The translations under genes and the position numbers were made by a program. Positions 8,835 through 17,741 of a DNA stretch of 64,000 bases are shown piece by piece. Position 1 is the first letter of the stretch. Each line of letters begins with the position of its first letter. This DNA is from Deltaproteobacteria bacterium (GTDB taxonomy: Bacteria > Desulfobacterota > Dissulfuribacteria > Dissulfuribacterales > UBA3076), in assembly GCA_018399745.1 (NCBI GenBank), contig JAGYNZ010000002.1, positions 77,543 to 141,542 of the forward strand. The letters run 5' to 3'. The notes below the pieces were generated by a model that did not search any database, was not told the DNA's origin, and saw nothing but the letters and a program-made list of their open reading frames with translations.

Positions 8835-11582
8835 TCAGGCGCTTTTTATCTCATCAATCCTGTCTTTGAGTTCTTGTAAAAGATCTTCTTCTTTAAGCCT
8901 GCCTTTATTTAATATACCACGTAACCTGCCGTTCAGAGCGTCTTTCTCGTTTTTACTCAAGTCCTTTTTAGTAATAAGAATAAGAGGAATATTTTTAGCA
9001 CTTTCTTCTGTTTTTATATGCTCGATTACATCAAAACCATTCACCTTGGGCATTGTCAGGTTCAATATAATCAGATGAGGCATGAAATTCTTTACCTGCT
9101 CGATCGCATCCTGGCTGTTATAAGCTATCTTTACCTGACACCCAACTTCTTGCAAGGTATGTTCGATCAGCGATACCGTATCTTTTTCACTATCTACGAC
9201 AAGTATCCGCTGTATTTTGCCTGATTTTTCCAAGTCTTTTATCTTTTTGAGTAAAAAATTCTTATCTAAAGGCTTTACCATATATTCCGCAGCACCTAAA
9301 CTGAATCCCAGCTTTTTATTATCTACAATTGAAAGGACGATTACCGGAATATCTCGAGTCTCAGGCGCACTCTTTAGCTCCCGCAACACCTGCCACCCAT
9401 CCTTATGCGGCATCATGATATCCAGAGTAATGGCTACCGGTTTTATCTCTATGGCCTTTTCAACCGCCTTTTCCCCGCTGAGAAGACCTACTATTTCATA
9501 TTCATCTTTTAAAGACTTCCTGATGATATCAATAGCGTCTGGATTGTCATCTATTGCCAGAATAAGCTTTTGGGAGGTACCCTCTGGAGACAATGAATCT
9601 GCCCCAGAGATTCCGGAATCCTCTGCCCCAAGCACCAGTTCCTGTATGACCCTACAATCTATACAACAAGCAAGTTTCTCCGGATAAGAACCGATTTTCT
9701 GCCTTGCGCACTGTGTCCCGGTAATGAGCCAGCAACGCCTTTCTTCACTGTCATAGGCAGGGCAATTTTTTTGTCCACAATGGATGTATTCGTGACACCT
9801 TAAGGGCTTGCCGGCATAGTGGGGTTCCTTTAAAAAGGTCTCGACCGGTACACCGAAGTGCTCAGCCAGTTCATTAGCCACTCGCAAGTCTATAATCGGC
9901 TCAGTTCCAGTTTCCAGCACCTCTTTTCTGAGAGGAATGGTGAAATAGAATCGACTTCCCTCGCCGTACTTACTTGTAGCCCAGATTATGCTGTTGTGCA
10001 TTTCAATCAGTCCCCTTGCAATACTGAGTCCTAGTCCGGTCCCTTCATATTGTCGAACAGTAGAAAGATCAGCCTGCACGAACTTGTCAAAGATCTTGTC
10101 GAGATCCTCTTTCTTTATCCCGATACCGGAATCCTCTACACAGACCTCTGCAAATATGGGGGATCCACCAAGTTGATGAATACCACGCTTGGATGTCCTG
10201 GCATGGATTTTTATGCTCCCCTCATCGGTAAACTTGATTGCATTAGACAGGAGGTTCATTAAAACATGTTTTATCTTACTCTTGTCGCCATAGACTAAAG
10301 GCAGATTTTCATCTATATCAAAGTCTAAAGAAAGGCCTTTTTGGGCTATTGTTGCCTCAAACATAGGCACTACTGAATCAATGAGTCCTTTTAGGTTGAA
10401 CTGTTCTGCTTCTATCTCGATTTTTCCTGCTTCTATCTTGGAGAGATCGAGAAGATCATTTAACAATTGTAAAAGGTGCCTTGCATTATTGGAAATTCTG
10501 CTTAAGCTCTTTTCCTGTTCCTCGTTGATTGGTCCATCAACTCCGTCCAGCAATAAATCTGAATATCCGATAATAGAATTCATCGGTGTCCTGAGCTCAT
10601 GAGACATATTTGCCAAGAATGTAGATTTTAGCTCGTCAAGTTCTCTAAGTTGGTCGTTTGCCTGTTCCAATAGCTTTATAAGTCTGGTCCTCTCGTTTAA
10701 TAATTCAGTTTTTCTGGCGACTTCACTTTCAAGTCTTTTGTTGAATTGAGAAGCCCTTTGAACCATATAGTTAAATGAGTTGCCAAGTACCCCTATTTCA
10801 TCTTCTGAAACTACTTTTACCGAAACGGATGTGTCACCTTCGGCAAATCTCCTTGCCTTAACAGCCAGATCTTTCACAGGTTGCGTGATGAATCTGGTCA
10901 TCATAGCATAAATTATTGTTATAATTAAAGATATTCCAATAAAACTTATCAGTATACTCCTGTTTCTGGCAGTAGCGACCATCGAATAAGCACGCTCCAC
11001 ATCCGCTCCTACCAGCATGCCACCCAGAACTTTTCTGGAGGAGCCATGACAGTGATAGCAGTCTTGATGATTCAAAATAGGCTGTATGGTAACAAGGATC
11101 TTTCTACCTCTAAGTTCTACATCAAATGATTTCTCCGGTGGTGCTCCTGAGCTCAATGCCTTTCTTAAGGCCCTCAGTAGCTCCTCATCAGAGATAGAAT
11201 CGGCAACATATGTCTCTTCCGTTTCCTTATGTGTGGACCACGTGATCTCTTGCTCAAAATCGCATACCCACGCCTCTATATCTTCCATCTTTGCCCCGAC
11301 GTTTGACAAGACCTTCATTACAGCCTCACTATTTCCTATATGCATTGGATATTTTATGCCGGAAAAGATCGACTCGGCCACCTCTACATTAAAAGTTGCA
11401 GCCATCTCTATTCTGTCTTTTGTCCCAAAGTATACTCTAAAAATAATTTCAGCCGCTAGAAACAGGACTAGGCTGATTATTACAGTACCCATTATCTTGT
11501 TTGCAAAACTCTTTCTTATAAAATCAAACATCCTGTCCTCAGCAATGCCGTACCTATCAGAATCGCTAATGCGCTCCTCCAT
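8835..11582 (-). CDS. Haem-binding hybrid histidine kinase with two-CW cysteine cluster and two receivers
   Basis: The domains of this 915-residue inner-membrane protein run as follows. A membrane helix (~30-52) leads into a periplasmic sensor (~53-205) with a c-type haem motif CYHCH at 175-179. A second helix (~207-228) and HAMP follow. A kinase core carries the phospho-histidine in MSHELRTP at about 328. The ATPase domain (LLSNAIKF, DSGIGI, GTGLGLSIA) comes next. A ~50-residue cysteine cluster (RCHEYIHC, CPAY, RRCWLITGTQC, PEKLACCIDC) precedes two receivers (LDIMMPHKDG; LNLTMPKVNG). The sensor resembles Tll0287/DUF3365-type single-haem domains, also seen in the kinase at 16015. Its 5' end overlaps the tetrahaem cytochrome gene by 17 bases, so the two are coupled. 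I infer that it reads periplasmic redox state or a haem ligand; what the cysteine cluster binds is unknown. Confidence 0.92.
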   Translation of the reverse strand: MEERISDSDRYGIAEDRMFDFIRKSFANKIMGTVIISLVLFLAAEIIFRVYFGTKDRIEMAATFNVEVAESIFSGIKYPMHIGNSEAVMKVLSNVGAKMEDIEAWVCDFEQEITWSTHKETEETYVADSISDEELLRALRKALSSGAPPEKSFDVELRGRKILVTIQPILNHQDCYHCHGSSRKVLGGMLVGADVERAYSMVATARNRSILISFIGISLIITIIYAMMTRFITQPVKDLAVKARRFAEGDTSVSVKVVSEDEIGVLGNSFNYMVQRASQFNKRLESEVARKTELLNERTRLIKLLEQANDQLRELDELKSTFLANMSHELRTPMNSIIGYSDLLLDGVDGPINEEQEKSLSRISNNARHLLQLLNDLLDLSKIEAGKIEIEAEQFNLKGLIDSVVPMFEATIAQKGLSLDFDIDENLPLVYGDKSKIKHVLMNLLSNAIKFTDEGSIKIHARTSKRGIHQLGGSPIFAEVCVEDSGIGIKKEDLDKIFDKFVQADLSTVRQYEGTGLGLSIARGLIEMHNSIIWATSKYGEGSRFYFTIPLRKEVLETGTEPIIDLRVANELAEHFGVPVETFLKEPHYAGKPLRCHEYIHCGQKNCPAYDSEERRCWLITGTQCARQKIGSYPEKLACCIDCRVIQELVLGAEDSGISGADSLSPEGTSQKLILAIDDNPDAIDIIRKSLKDEYEIVGLLSGEKAVEKAIEIKPVAITLDIMMPHKDGWQVLRELKSAPETRDIPVIVLSIVDNKKLGFSLGAAEYMVKPLDKNFLLKKIKDLEKSGKIQRILVVDSEKDTVSLIEHTLQEVGCQVKIAYNSQDAIEQVKNFMPHLIILNLTMPKVNGFDVIEHIKTEESAKNIPLILITKKDLSKNEKDALNGRLRGILNKGRLKEEDLLQELKDRIDEIKSA

Positions 11583-12042
11583 GAATCAAGGGCTTATATC
11601 TGAAGGCCTTGACCCTTTCTGATGTATGACAGACCTCACAGTCTTTCATGGTCAGCTCTTTTTTGATATACAGAGGGCTCTTTTTCTTTACATGGAATTC
11701 ACCCGGGCCATGGCATACTTCACAGCCGGCATTCTTCAAGTGGGGCGTCTCCTCAAGACTGACAAAGCCACCCGGTTTGCCATATCCCGTTGTATGGCAG
11801 AAATAGCACTTATGGATTTCTTCCTCGGTGAGACCCTTTTTCACTCTTTGTATGCTCTTGAATGAAGTACTCTTTTTTGCATATGTGCTGAAACTTGAAT
11901 ATTCTTTTGGATGGCAATTCTTACAAGCCTCTGAGCCAAGGTATTTTGGGGTTTTGGTATTATTTTCAACTCTGGCTTTGTCAGGAATAAAAAATATGAG
12001 GATTATTAATATTACTATGACAATGGCAAAAAAGTCTCTCAT
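11566..12042 (-). CDS. Small membrane-anchored tetrahaem cytochrome c (c554-like)
   Basis: The 158-residue protein has an N-terminal hydrophobic segment (residues ~4-19) that lacks a clear cleavage site, so it may stay as an anchor. Four CxxCH haem sites follow: CKNCH, CYFCH, CEVCH and CEVCH. The middle matches the cytochrome c554 pattern, with CHTTGYGKPGGFVS and TPHLKNAGCEVCHGPG. It is a clear paralogue of the protein at 15524, sharing CHTTGxGxxGGFVSxExTPH. Its stop overlaps the start of the haem kinase at 8835-11582. I infer a periplasmic electron carrier that may exchange electrons with the kinase's haem. It is unlikely to be hydroxylamine-oxidation machinery, as no such genes are near. 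Confidence 0.92.
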   Translation of the reverse strand: MRDFFAIVIVILIILIFFIPDKARVENNTKTPKYLGSEACKNCHPKEYSSFSTYAKKSTSFKSIQRVKKGLTEEEIHKCYFCHTTGYGKPGGFVSLEETPHLKNAGCEVCHGPGEFHVKKKSPLYIKKELTMKDCEVCHTSERVKAFRYKPLIHGGAH

Positions 12043-12841
12043 TGCGCTCCAGCCTTAATGATTTTTTAATCTAAGAACGCCTCATGCAAAATCGCTGATA
12101 GCCACTGTATTTTTCACAAAAACCATGGCAATATTGTCCAACGGCTATTATGTATATATAATACTGTTACTTTTTGTAGTAGCAACGCCATTTAGCCTTG
12201 TCAAGCATGGGAATATGCTCTGGGCATAAGACAAACTTGGTTGAGACCGTGTTGAATTTAACTTAGGGTTTAATCCCCCGTCCTATAAAAAACAAAAAAG
12301 ATTTGCCTGGGTAGTCAGACTGATATTGCCAATTTCTTTCAAGCAGGTTACAAAGTAATTTTAAAATAATACTATTATAATTTAATATGCACGTATTATA
12401 AAATTAATTTTAAAACAAACATCAAAACAAGAAGGAGGGGCATACCATTAAGAGAACATAAAAAATAATTCTTGCATTGGTTTTTCTTTTAACCACCGCT
12501 TTTGGGGTTTCAGTTACTCTATACAATATTACATAATGATAGAAGCGGTGTTTATATTCTGGAGTTTTGTTTGTATTTGTGCCCTTATCGCGGGTGCATA
12601 GCTATTTCATCAAGTCTTGTGCGAAATTTTTGTTTCAGCAAAGGACGTGGGAGTATGCTCGCACATGAATCTCTGGTATTGCATTTTAAGAAAATTTTTA
12701 GCCGTTATTACGATGATTGAAGCAACAAAACAATCTTGATAATTCACACAAACAAGGCACGAGATTGCTGTGATAACGCTTTCAATGACAACTTTTTATT
12801 AAAATGCTATACGAGGTTCTATAGTGAGAAAGAGAGGTAGG
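12043..12841. other. Long divergent intergenic region with a possible signal-peptide relic
   Basis: About 780 bp separate the two divergent cytochrome genes, and no convincing ORF is present. At 12431-12438 a strong ribosome site (AAGGAGGG) is followed by ATT AAG AGA ACA TAA and then a frame reading KIILALVFLLTTAFGVSVT. That looks like a secretion signal interrupted by a stop and lacking a proper start. The region is AT-rich around 12360-12420. I see no clear promoter or regulator box. Confidence 0.4.
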
Positions 12842-14014
12842 ATGGTGCTCAAAGCAAAGTTTCTCATAATATGTATTTTCGGTTTCACGATATTGCTGGC
12901 TGGTGGCGGCATCAACTCGTCGAGTGCCATGGAAACCGATGAATGTCTGGAATGCCATGGCGATTCGTCTTTTTTCGATGAAGACAGTCCTCTATATGTG
13001 GACGGTATTCAATTCGCCAGTACGGCACACGCAGAAGATGGTTGCGGATCCTGCCATTACGTGACTGATGATCATCCGGATGATGGGGTTCAGCCCGAAA
13101 AAGAAAGCTGTGACATGTGCCATGAAGATACTGTTGATGAGTTATCAAGGGGCCTTCATGCTGGAAATGCGGAATGTATAGACTGCCACGATCCCCATGC
13201 AGTTAAAGGGCTCAAGTCTCCTGGTGAAAGTTGTGGCATGTGTCATGACGAGGCCGTTGAAGAGTATTTAAGCAGTCCCCATTCAGAAAACGCTGTTTGC
13301 TCTGATTGTCACAGTCCCCATACAGTGATAGGCCATTTTGAGATCTCGGGTTTTGAAAAAAATAAACAGTGTATTGCCTGCCACGAAGATGCCGGCCATT
13401 CTGAATGGCTTCTCAGGAACAAGCTCCATATGCAGGCAACTACGTGTATAAGTTGCCATACCGATTCAAAAGGCATTGTTATCACCATGTATATTGAGAA
13501 AAGAGAGGATGTCGAACCAGATAAAAAAGGTGAAATTGCTCTGGCAACTTATCGAGATCTTACGCAATTAGTCGGAGACAGGGGGGTTCAATCTCTCATA
13601 GATACCAATGGCGATGGCTTTATCGCAACAGCAGAACTGAAAGAGTTTAATGGGAATTCAGAATATAAGAGCGTAGGGCTCTGGGGGGTGCTGTCAACAG
13701 AGACATCAAGTCACGTTTATGGAGTATTTGAAGACCGGAGGGATTGTTCCTTCTGTCACGCTGCCGGACCAAAAGCCATGCAGACTTGTTATGTGGCTTT
13801 TCCAAATCAAGATGGTACATTCAGCAAGGTTGCTGTTGAAGAAGGGGCAGTGCTTGACCCTCTGTTTGCTACCCCTGACTTCTACATGGTAGGCTCCACC
13901 AGAAACAACATCCTCAGTATTTTGGGCCTGCTAATTATAGCCGGCGGCCTGGGTGCAGCCACCCTTCACGGCACTTTCAGAATTCTTACCCGAAAAAACA
14001 GGAGGAAACATTGA
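12842..14014 (+). CDS. Nonahaem cytochrome c with EF-hand loop and C-terminal membrane anchor
   Basis: This exported cytochrome has nine CxxCH sites (CLECH, CGSCH, CDMCH, CIDCH, CGMCH, CSDCH, CIACH, CISCH, CSFCH). Two starts are possible: the GTG at 12824, with GAGG eight bases upstream, or the ATG at 12842 used here, which gives a cleaner signal peptide. A canonical calcium-binding loop, DTNGDGFIATAE, lies between the eighth and ninth haem sites. A membrane helix near the C-terminus (ILGLLIIAGGLGAATLHG) is followed by basic residues. The next gene is a cytochrome b overlapping or abutting this one, so together they resemble a quinone-linked cytochrome c/b complex carrying electrons across the inner membrane. 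Direction and partner are not shown by the sequence. Confidence 0.93.
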   Translation: MVLKAKFLIICIFGFTILLAGGGINSSSAMETDECLECHGDSSFFDEDSPLYVDGIQFASTAHAEDGCGSCHYVTDDHPDDGVQPEKESCDMCHEDTVDELSRGLHAGNAECIDCHDPHAVKGLKSPGESCGMCHDEAVEEYLSSPHSENAVCSDCHSPHTVIGHFEISGFEKNKQCIACHEDAGHSEWLLRNKLHMQATTCISCHTDSKGIVITMYIEKREDVEPDKKGEIALATYRDLTQLVGDRGVQSLIDTNGDGFIATAELKEFNGNSEYKSVGLWGVLSTETSSHVYGVFEDRRDCSFCHAAGPKAMQTCYVAFPNQDGTFSKVAVEEGAVLDPLFATPDFYMVGSTRNNILSILGLLIIAGGLGAATLHGTFRILTRKNRRKH

Positions 14015-14016
14015 TC

Positions 14017-14649
14017 ATGGAAAAGCCAAAAATGATCTATCTCAACCCTCTTACAGTGAGGATATGGCATTGGATTCACGCCATTGGAATAATAATTCTA
14101 TGCATTACAGGGGCTCAGATCAGGTTTCCTGAGTATATTAATCTCTTTGGCAGCTATAGAGCAGCGGTAATAATTCATGATTTTACCGGGATCTTCGTGT
14201 GCATCGACTGGTTGCTATGGTTTTCATATTACGTATTTATTGATAAGAGCCTTATAAAGCTCTATCTGCCCACCCTTAACGACCTGAAGACTGGTATCGT
14301 AAGACAGATGCTGTTTTATGGCTTCAACTACTTCAAGGGTGGACCGAACCCTCACCACGCCACGCCTGATAACAAGTTCAACCCTATGCAGAAAGGGGCA
14401 TATCTGATGATCATGATGCTTCTTGTACCTATCGTCCTGGTGTCCGGCCTGCTGCTTCTGCTGATTACACATCAGTGGATGGTGGCATTAGGGGGAGTAA
14501 AAATAGTTATCGGGATACATTTTCTGGTAGCCTGTTGTTTTGCTGCCTTTCTTTTTGTCCACATGTATCTGGCTACTCTGGGTCATACCTTCTGGGCCCA
14601 TATCATAACCATGATAACTGGCTGGGAGGAAGAGGTAGAAGAGCATTAA
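14017..14649 (+). CDS. Cytochrome b subunit (formate dehydrogenase gamma/cytochrome b561-like)
   Basis: This ~210-residue integral membrane protein has four hydrophobic spans and histidines placed as in di-haem cytochrome b subunits: WHWIHAIG in helix I, IIHDFTG in helix II, and HFL and VHMYLATLGH in the last span. It probably takes electrons from or gives them to the quinone pool and passes them to the nonahaem cytochrome encoded just upstream. AGGAGG at 14000-14005 could serve the TTG at 14011 (overlapping the upstream stop) or the ATG at 14017 chosen here. A perfect hairpin ends the transcript 12 bases after the stop. Which enzyme the complex serves is unknown. Confidence 0.88.
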   Translation: MEKPKMIYLNPLTVRIWHWIHAIGIIILCITGAQIRFPEYINLFGSYRAAVIIHDFTGIFVCIDWLLWFSYYVFIDKSLIKLYLPTLNDLKTGIVRQMLFYGFNYFKGGPNPHHATPDNKFNPMQKGAYLMIMMLLVPIVLVSGLLLLLITHQWMVALGGVKIVIGIHFLVACCFAAFLFVHMYLATLGHTFWAHIITMITGWEEEVEEH

Positions 14650-14660
14650 TCAATATCGAC

Positions 14661-14699
14661 AATAGATTGAGACGATTTTCAAAATCGTCTCAATCTATT
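14661..14699. terminator. Perfect 39-bp palindrome, probable bidirectional terminator
   Basis: AATAGATTGAGACGATTTT is followed by a single C and its exact reverse complement, giving 19-bp arms. It lies between the convergent cytochrome b gene and receiver gene. The TTTT/AAAA at its centre and the AT-rich ends suit a terminator working in both directions. Confidence 0.7.
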
Positions 14700-14733
14700 A
14701 TTTGGAAGGCCTGCTTTCTAAATTTGTCTTTGT

Positions 14734-15168
14734 TTACTTATCTTTTAAAACTTCCTTGATTAGTTCAATCAACTCGACGGGATCAATTGGTTTTTCAATA
14801 TAGCCATCTGGAATAGTATATTTTGCCAATCCCGTGCTCTCAGCGAATTTCTTTTCATCCCGAAGCGGTTGTTTAAACATAAAGTTTCTAAAATCGACCC
14901 CCGTCACCTCAGACACCCCGGTTTCAACGATCACGGGAGTATTGCTCATGTCTGGATCCTTTCTCAATTCCTGAAACATGGCAATGCCGCTTTTTCTGGG
15001 CATCATAAGATCGAGCAAGACTAGATCAGGCCTCTCCTTGCGCAAAAGTTCCAGCCCCTCAACACCATCACTGGCACTTATGCTTAAATAACCGTTGTCT
15101 TCAAGGACCGCGCTGATAAAGGTAATAATATCAGGTTCATCGTCTACGATAAGTATCTTTTTAGCCAT
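14734..15168 (-). CDS. Response regulator (REC only) with an insertion
   Basis: The ATG at 15168 is preferred over the longer track start: GGAAG precedes it and the protein then begins MAKKILIVDDEP. The 144-residue protein is one receiver domain with phospho-aspartate in VLLDLMMPRKSG and lysine in YIEKPIDPVEL. About 30 extra residues (DFRNFMFKQPLRDEKKFAES and onward) sit between beta-4 and the conserved lysine, where most receivers have a short loop. There is no output domain. It faces the cytochrome b gene across a palindrome and lies between the two cytochrome-kinase pairs; its kinase is unknown. Confidence 0.9.
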   Translation of the reverse strand: MAKKILIVDDEPDIITFISAVLEDNGYLSISASDGVEGLELLRKERPDLVLLDLMMPRKSGIAMFQELRKDPDMSNTPVIVETGVSEVTGVDFRNFMFKQPLRDEKKFAESTGLAKYTIPDGYIEKPIDPVELIELIKEVLKDK

Positions 15169-15442
15169 TTTCTTCCTTGCTCCTATAATTACTGAGAAAG
15201 CACTTAAAAAAGCCTGTTTCTTCAACTAATCCAATACATAGCACAGAATATTCCGGTTTGAAAGACAAAATGCCGATAACCTTCTGCCTCCATGTCTTTT
15301 TTGCGCTTCAAAAGACTTCATCTTGAGGCATCGTGGAGCAGTAAGATTGTTCCGATCCTGCTTGATTCGATGAGCGGGTTTTTATATAATTATATCGGTA
15401 AAGTTCGCAAAACTGACGCATTGTGCGATTCAGTTAAACTCT

Positions 15443-15477
15443 GTTTTATCCATTATACTACGTAATGGGATAAAATT
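15443..15477. promoter_or_regulatory. Imperfect inverted repeat upstream of the tetrahaem cytochrome
   Basis: TTTTATCCATTA and TAATGGGATAAAA form 12-bp arms with one bulged G around a seven-base loop, about 45 bp before the start of the cytochrome gene. The placement fits an operator or promoter-proximal element. No known regulator consensus is matched. Confidence 0.35.
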
Positions 15478-15523
15478 ATATTTTTCCCGATTTTTGATGT
15501 GGAATCCTTAAAGGAGGTTGCCG

Positions 15524-15964
15524 ATGAAAATAGAAAAACTATCTATCACCATGGCCACAGGGCTTTTGGGTTTCTGTCTCTTTGTTTTTCCTGTATCTCA
15601 TCTTCAGGCTGAAAAAGAAAAGGCCTTCTACGTTGGAATGGATAAGTGCAGTGAATGTCATTCAGAACACGTGGAAAGCTATCGCTCTTGGAAATACTCA
15701 AAAAATTTTAGGGTCTTACAGATGAGAAAAAAAGATCATGATCCCGACTGTCTGCCCTGCCATACGACAGGCTTTGGGGAAATAGGAGGATTTGTCAGTG
15801 TGGAAAAAACCCCGCATATGGTCAATAAACAGTGTGAAAGTTGTCATGGTCCGGCCAGCTTACATCTTAAGGCCCCGACTAGACTGGAACATCAAAAGAC
15901 ATTGAGCATTCCAAAGAATATCTGTACAAGCTGTCATAGCGGGCACAAGCATCCGGGCTACTGA
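15524..15964 (+). CDS. Periplasmic tetrahaem cytochrome c (c554-like)
   Basis: The start is the ATG at 15524, six bases after a strong AAAGGAGG; the track's TTG at 15518 is too close to that site. The signal peptide (~1-29) ends at HLQA. Four haem sites follow: CSECH, CLPCH, CESCH and CTSCH. The stretch CHTTGFGEIGGFVSVEKTPHM, continuing to CESCHGP, matches the cytochrome at 11566-12042, so the two are paralogues. The stop is 50 bases before a kinase with its own haem site (16015-17718), repeating the arrangement seen at 8835-12042. I infer a periplasmic redox carrier linked to that kinase. Confidence 0.93.
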   Translation: MKIEKLSITMATGLLGFCLFVFPVSHLQAEKEKAFYVGMDKCSECHSEHVESYRSWKYSKNFRVLQMRKKDHDPDCLPCHTTGFGEIGGFVSVEKTPHMVNKQCESCHGPASLHLKAPTRLEHQKTLSIPKNICTSCHSGHKHPGY

Positions 15965-16014
15965 GCCGTTGAATTACCTGCCATCATCAGCATGATACTA
16001 TATAACAAGTTGAA

Positions 16015-17718
16015 ATGATACCTCTTTTAGACAAATTATGGATAAAGCTTCACATAACCAGTGTCACAGAAAAGGTGATAATGGGTATGAGTTTAATTTT
16101 AATTACTGTAATAGGTATTCTAACTTACTATGATATGGTGACACGAATAAAGTATCATCTTGAAAGGCAGGAAGAACAGGCGTATCAGATCAGTAACACT
16201 GTAATGAGAAGTGTTGAATACCCCATGCTCGACGGAGAAATGGAGGTCGTGCAGGCCATTCTGGAAAGCTTGTATAAAACAAAGGTCTTGAGTGTTGTAA
16301 ATCTTTGCGATCTAACAGGCACCATCAGATACAGCGGATTACCAGCAAATGTAAAAAAGTTTGACGATTCACAGGCCACTGAAGAGGCAATACGCACCGG
16401 TTCTTTGGTAAAAAACCTGGAAGTAAAGAAAGGAGAAAAGATACTCCTCCATGCCATGCCTATTATGAATGAGAAAGACTGCTATAAATGTCATGGAAGT
16501 GACAATGAAATATTGGGGATTTTAACCGTAGGAACTAGTTGGGATCCGGTAGAGGAACGAGTAACAGAAATGCGTAACAGAGAAGTTGTCTGGGGCCTGG
16601 CTTCTGTTATTATTGTGGGTGTCTTTTTATTTATTTTCTTATCCAAACTCGTTACCAAACCTCTCTCTTTTCTTACACGATTGTCCGATGAAATCAGCCG
16701 CGGGAAAACAAAATTAGATCTTGATTTTGGCCGGGAAGTCAGATGCTGGGAGATAGAAAAATGTACAAAAACTGACTGCCCCGCGTATGGAAATACCTCG
16801 ACTATGTGCTGGTACATGGACGGAACACTCTGTTTTGGTCAGCCGTCAGGGAGCTTTCCGGAAAAGCTGGATGAGTGTCGTGAATGCAAAGTATATAAAT
16901 CTCATGTGGGTGACGAGATGGTCCAGTTGGCAGATTCCTTTAAACATATGGTCTCTAAACTGGATTTTTCTGAAAAAGAGATAGAAAAATTAGAAAAAAG
17001 GACCCAATTGATTCAGGCCAGTAAGATGTCCACCTTGGGTGAGATGGCATCAGGCGTAGCCCACGAGTTAAATCAACCTTTAAGTGTTATTAGAATGGGC
17101 GCCACTGTTCTGTCAAAGATGATCAAAAAGGGCCAAAAGATTGAGAATAAAGAATTAAGAACCGTGATTGAAGAAATTGTTGGTCAGGTGGATAGGGCAT
17201 CGGCGATCATCAATCATATGAGGGATTTTTCAAGGATTGGTGTCGAGATGACAGAGCTGGATGTGAATGAGCCTATCAGAAATATCTTTGGGATATTGGG
17301 ACAACAGTTCAAGGTACGTAATATAGAGATAGATCTGGACCTTGATGATAACCTGCCCAATATAATGGCAGATAGTAATAAATTGGAGCAAGTCCTTTTG
17401 AACCTGGTTGTCAATGCCCGGCAGGCCATTGAGGAAAAAGGTAAAACAGGTGGTAAAGTGACAATAAAGTCATTTTCAGATAAAGGACAGGTCGCTATTT
17501 CAGTGTCTGATACAGGCAAGGGCATCCCCGAACATATACTTGATAAGATATTTGAACCATTTTTTACTACTAAAAAAGTTGGGGTGGGAACGGGATTAGG
17601 CCTGTCCATCAGCTATGGAATTGTCAAGGATTATGATGGAACCATAGATGTACATAGTGAGGTAGGGACTGGAACGACATTCCTGTTGAGATTTCCTCCA
17701 TGTTCAAATGCTAAATAA
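16015..17718 (+). CDS. Haem-binding sensor histidine kinase with two-CW cluster
   Basis: In this 567-residue inner-membrane kinase a helix (~21-38) leads into a periplasmic sensor with c-haem motif CYKCH at 156-160. A second helix (~192-210) and a HAMP-like linker follow. The two-CW cysteine cluster (RCWEIEKC, CPAY, MCWYMDGTLC, FPEKLDECREC) is at 243-291. The phospho-histidine lies in VAHELNQPLS at 350, and the ATPase domain (LLNLVVNARQAI, DTGKGIPE, GTGLGLSISYG) completes the protein. The sensor shares YPM, G, E and V spacing and the haem site with the kinase at 8835, but here the cysteine cluster sits between HAMP and kinase core. It is probably co-transcribed with the tetrahaem cytochrome upstream and the REC-PAS kinase downstream. 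Confidence 0.92.
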   Translation: MIPLLDKLWIKLHITSVTEKVIMGMSLILITVIGILTYYDMVTRIKYHLERQEEQAYQISNTVMRSVEYPMLDGEMEVVQAILESLYKTKVLSVVNLCDLTGTIRYSGLPANVKKFDDSQATEEAIRTGSLVKNLEVKKGEKILLHAMPIMNEKDCYKCHGSDNEILGILTVGTSWDPVEERVTEMRNREVVWGLASVIIVGVFLFIFLSKLVTKPLSFLTRLSDEISRGKTKLDLDFGREVRCWEIEKCTKTDCPAYGNTSTMCWYMDGTLCFGQPSGSFPEKLDECRECKVYKSHVGDEMVQLADSFKHMVSKLDFSEKEIEKLEKRTQLIQASKMSTLGEMASGVAHELNQPLSVIRMGATVLSKMIKKGQKIENKELRTVIEEIVGQVDRASAIINHMRDFSRIGVEMTELDVNEPIRNIFGILGQQFKVRNIEIDLDLDDNLPNIMADSNKLEQVLLNLVVNARQAIEEKGKTGGKVTIKSFSDKGQVAISVSDTGKGIPEHILDKIFEPFFTTKKVGVGTGLGLSISYGIVKDYDGTIDVHSEVGTGTTFLLRFPPCSNAK

Positions 17719-17741
17719 TGTTCTAACAGTGGGGTAATCGA

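Noticed and set aside
9217-11622. Long plus-strand ORFs opposite the hybrid kinase
   Set aside because: They are shadows of the minus-strand kinase frame with no start signals and low-complexity serine-rich translations.
12502-12720. 72-residue ORF in the cytochrome intergenic region
   Set aside because: No ribosome site, biased composition and no family resemblance.
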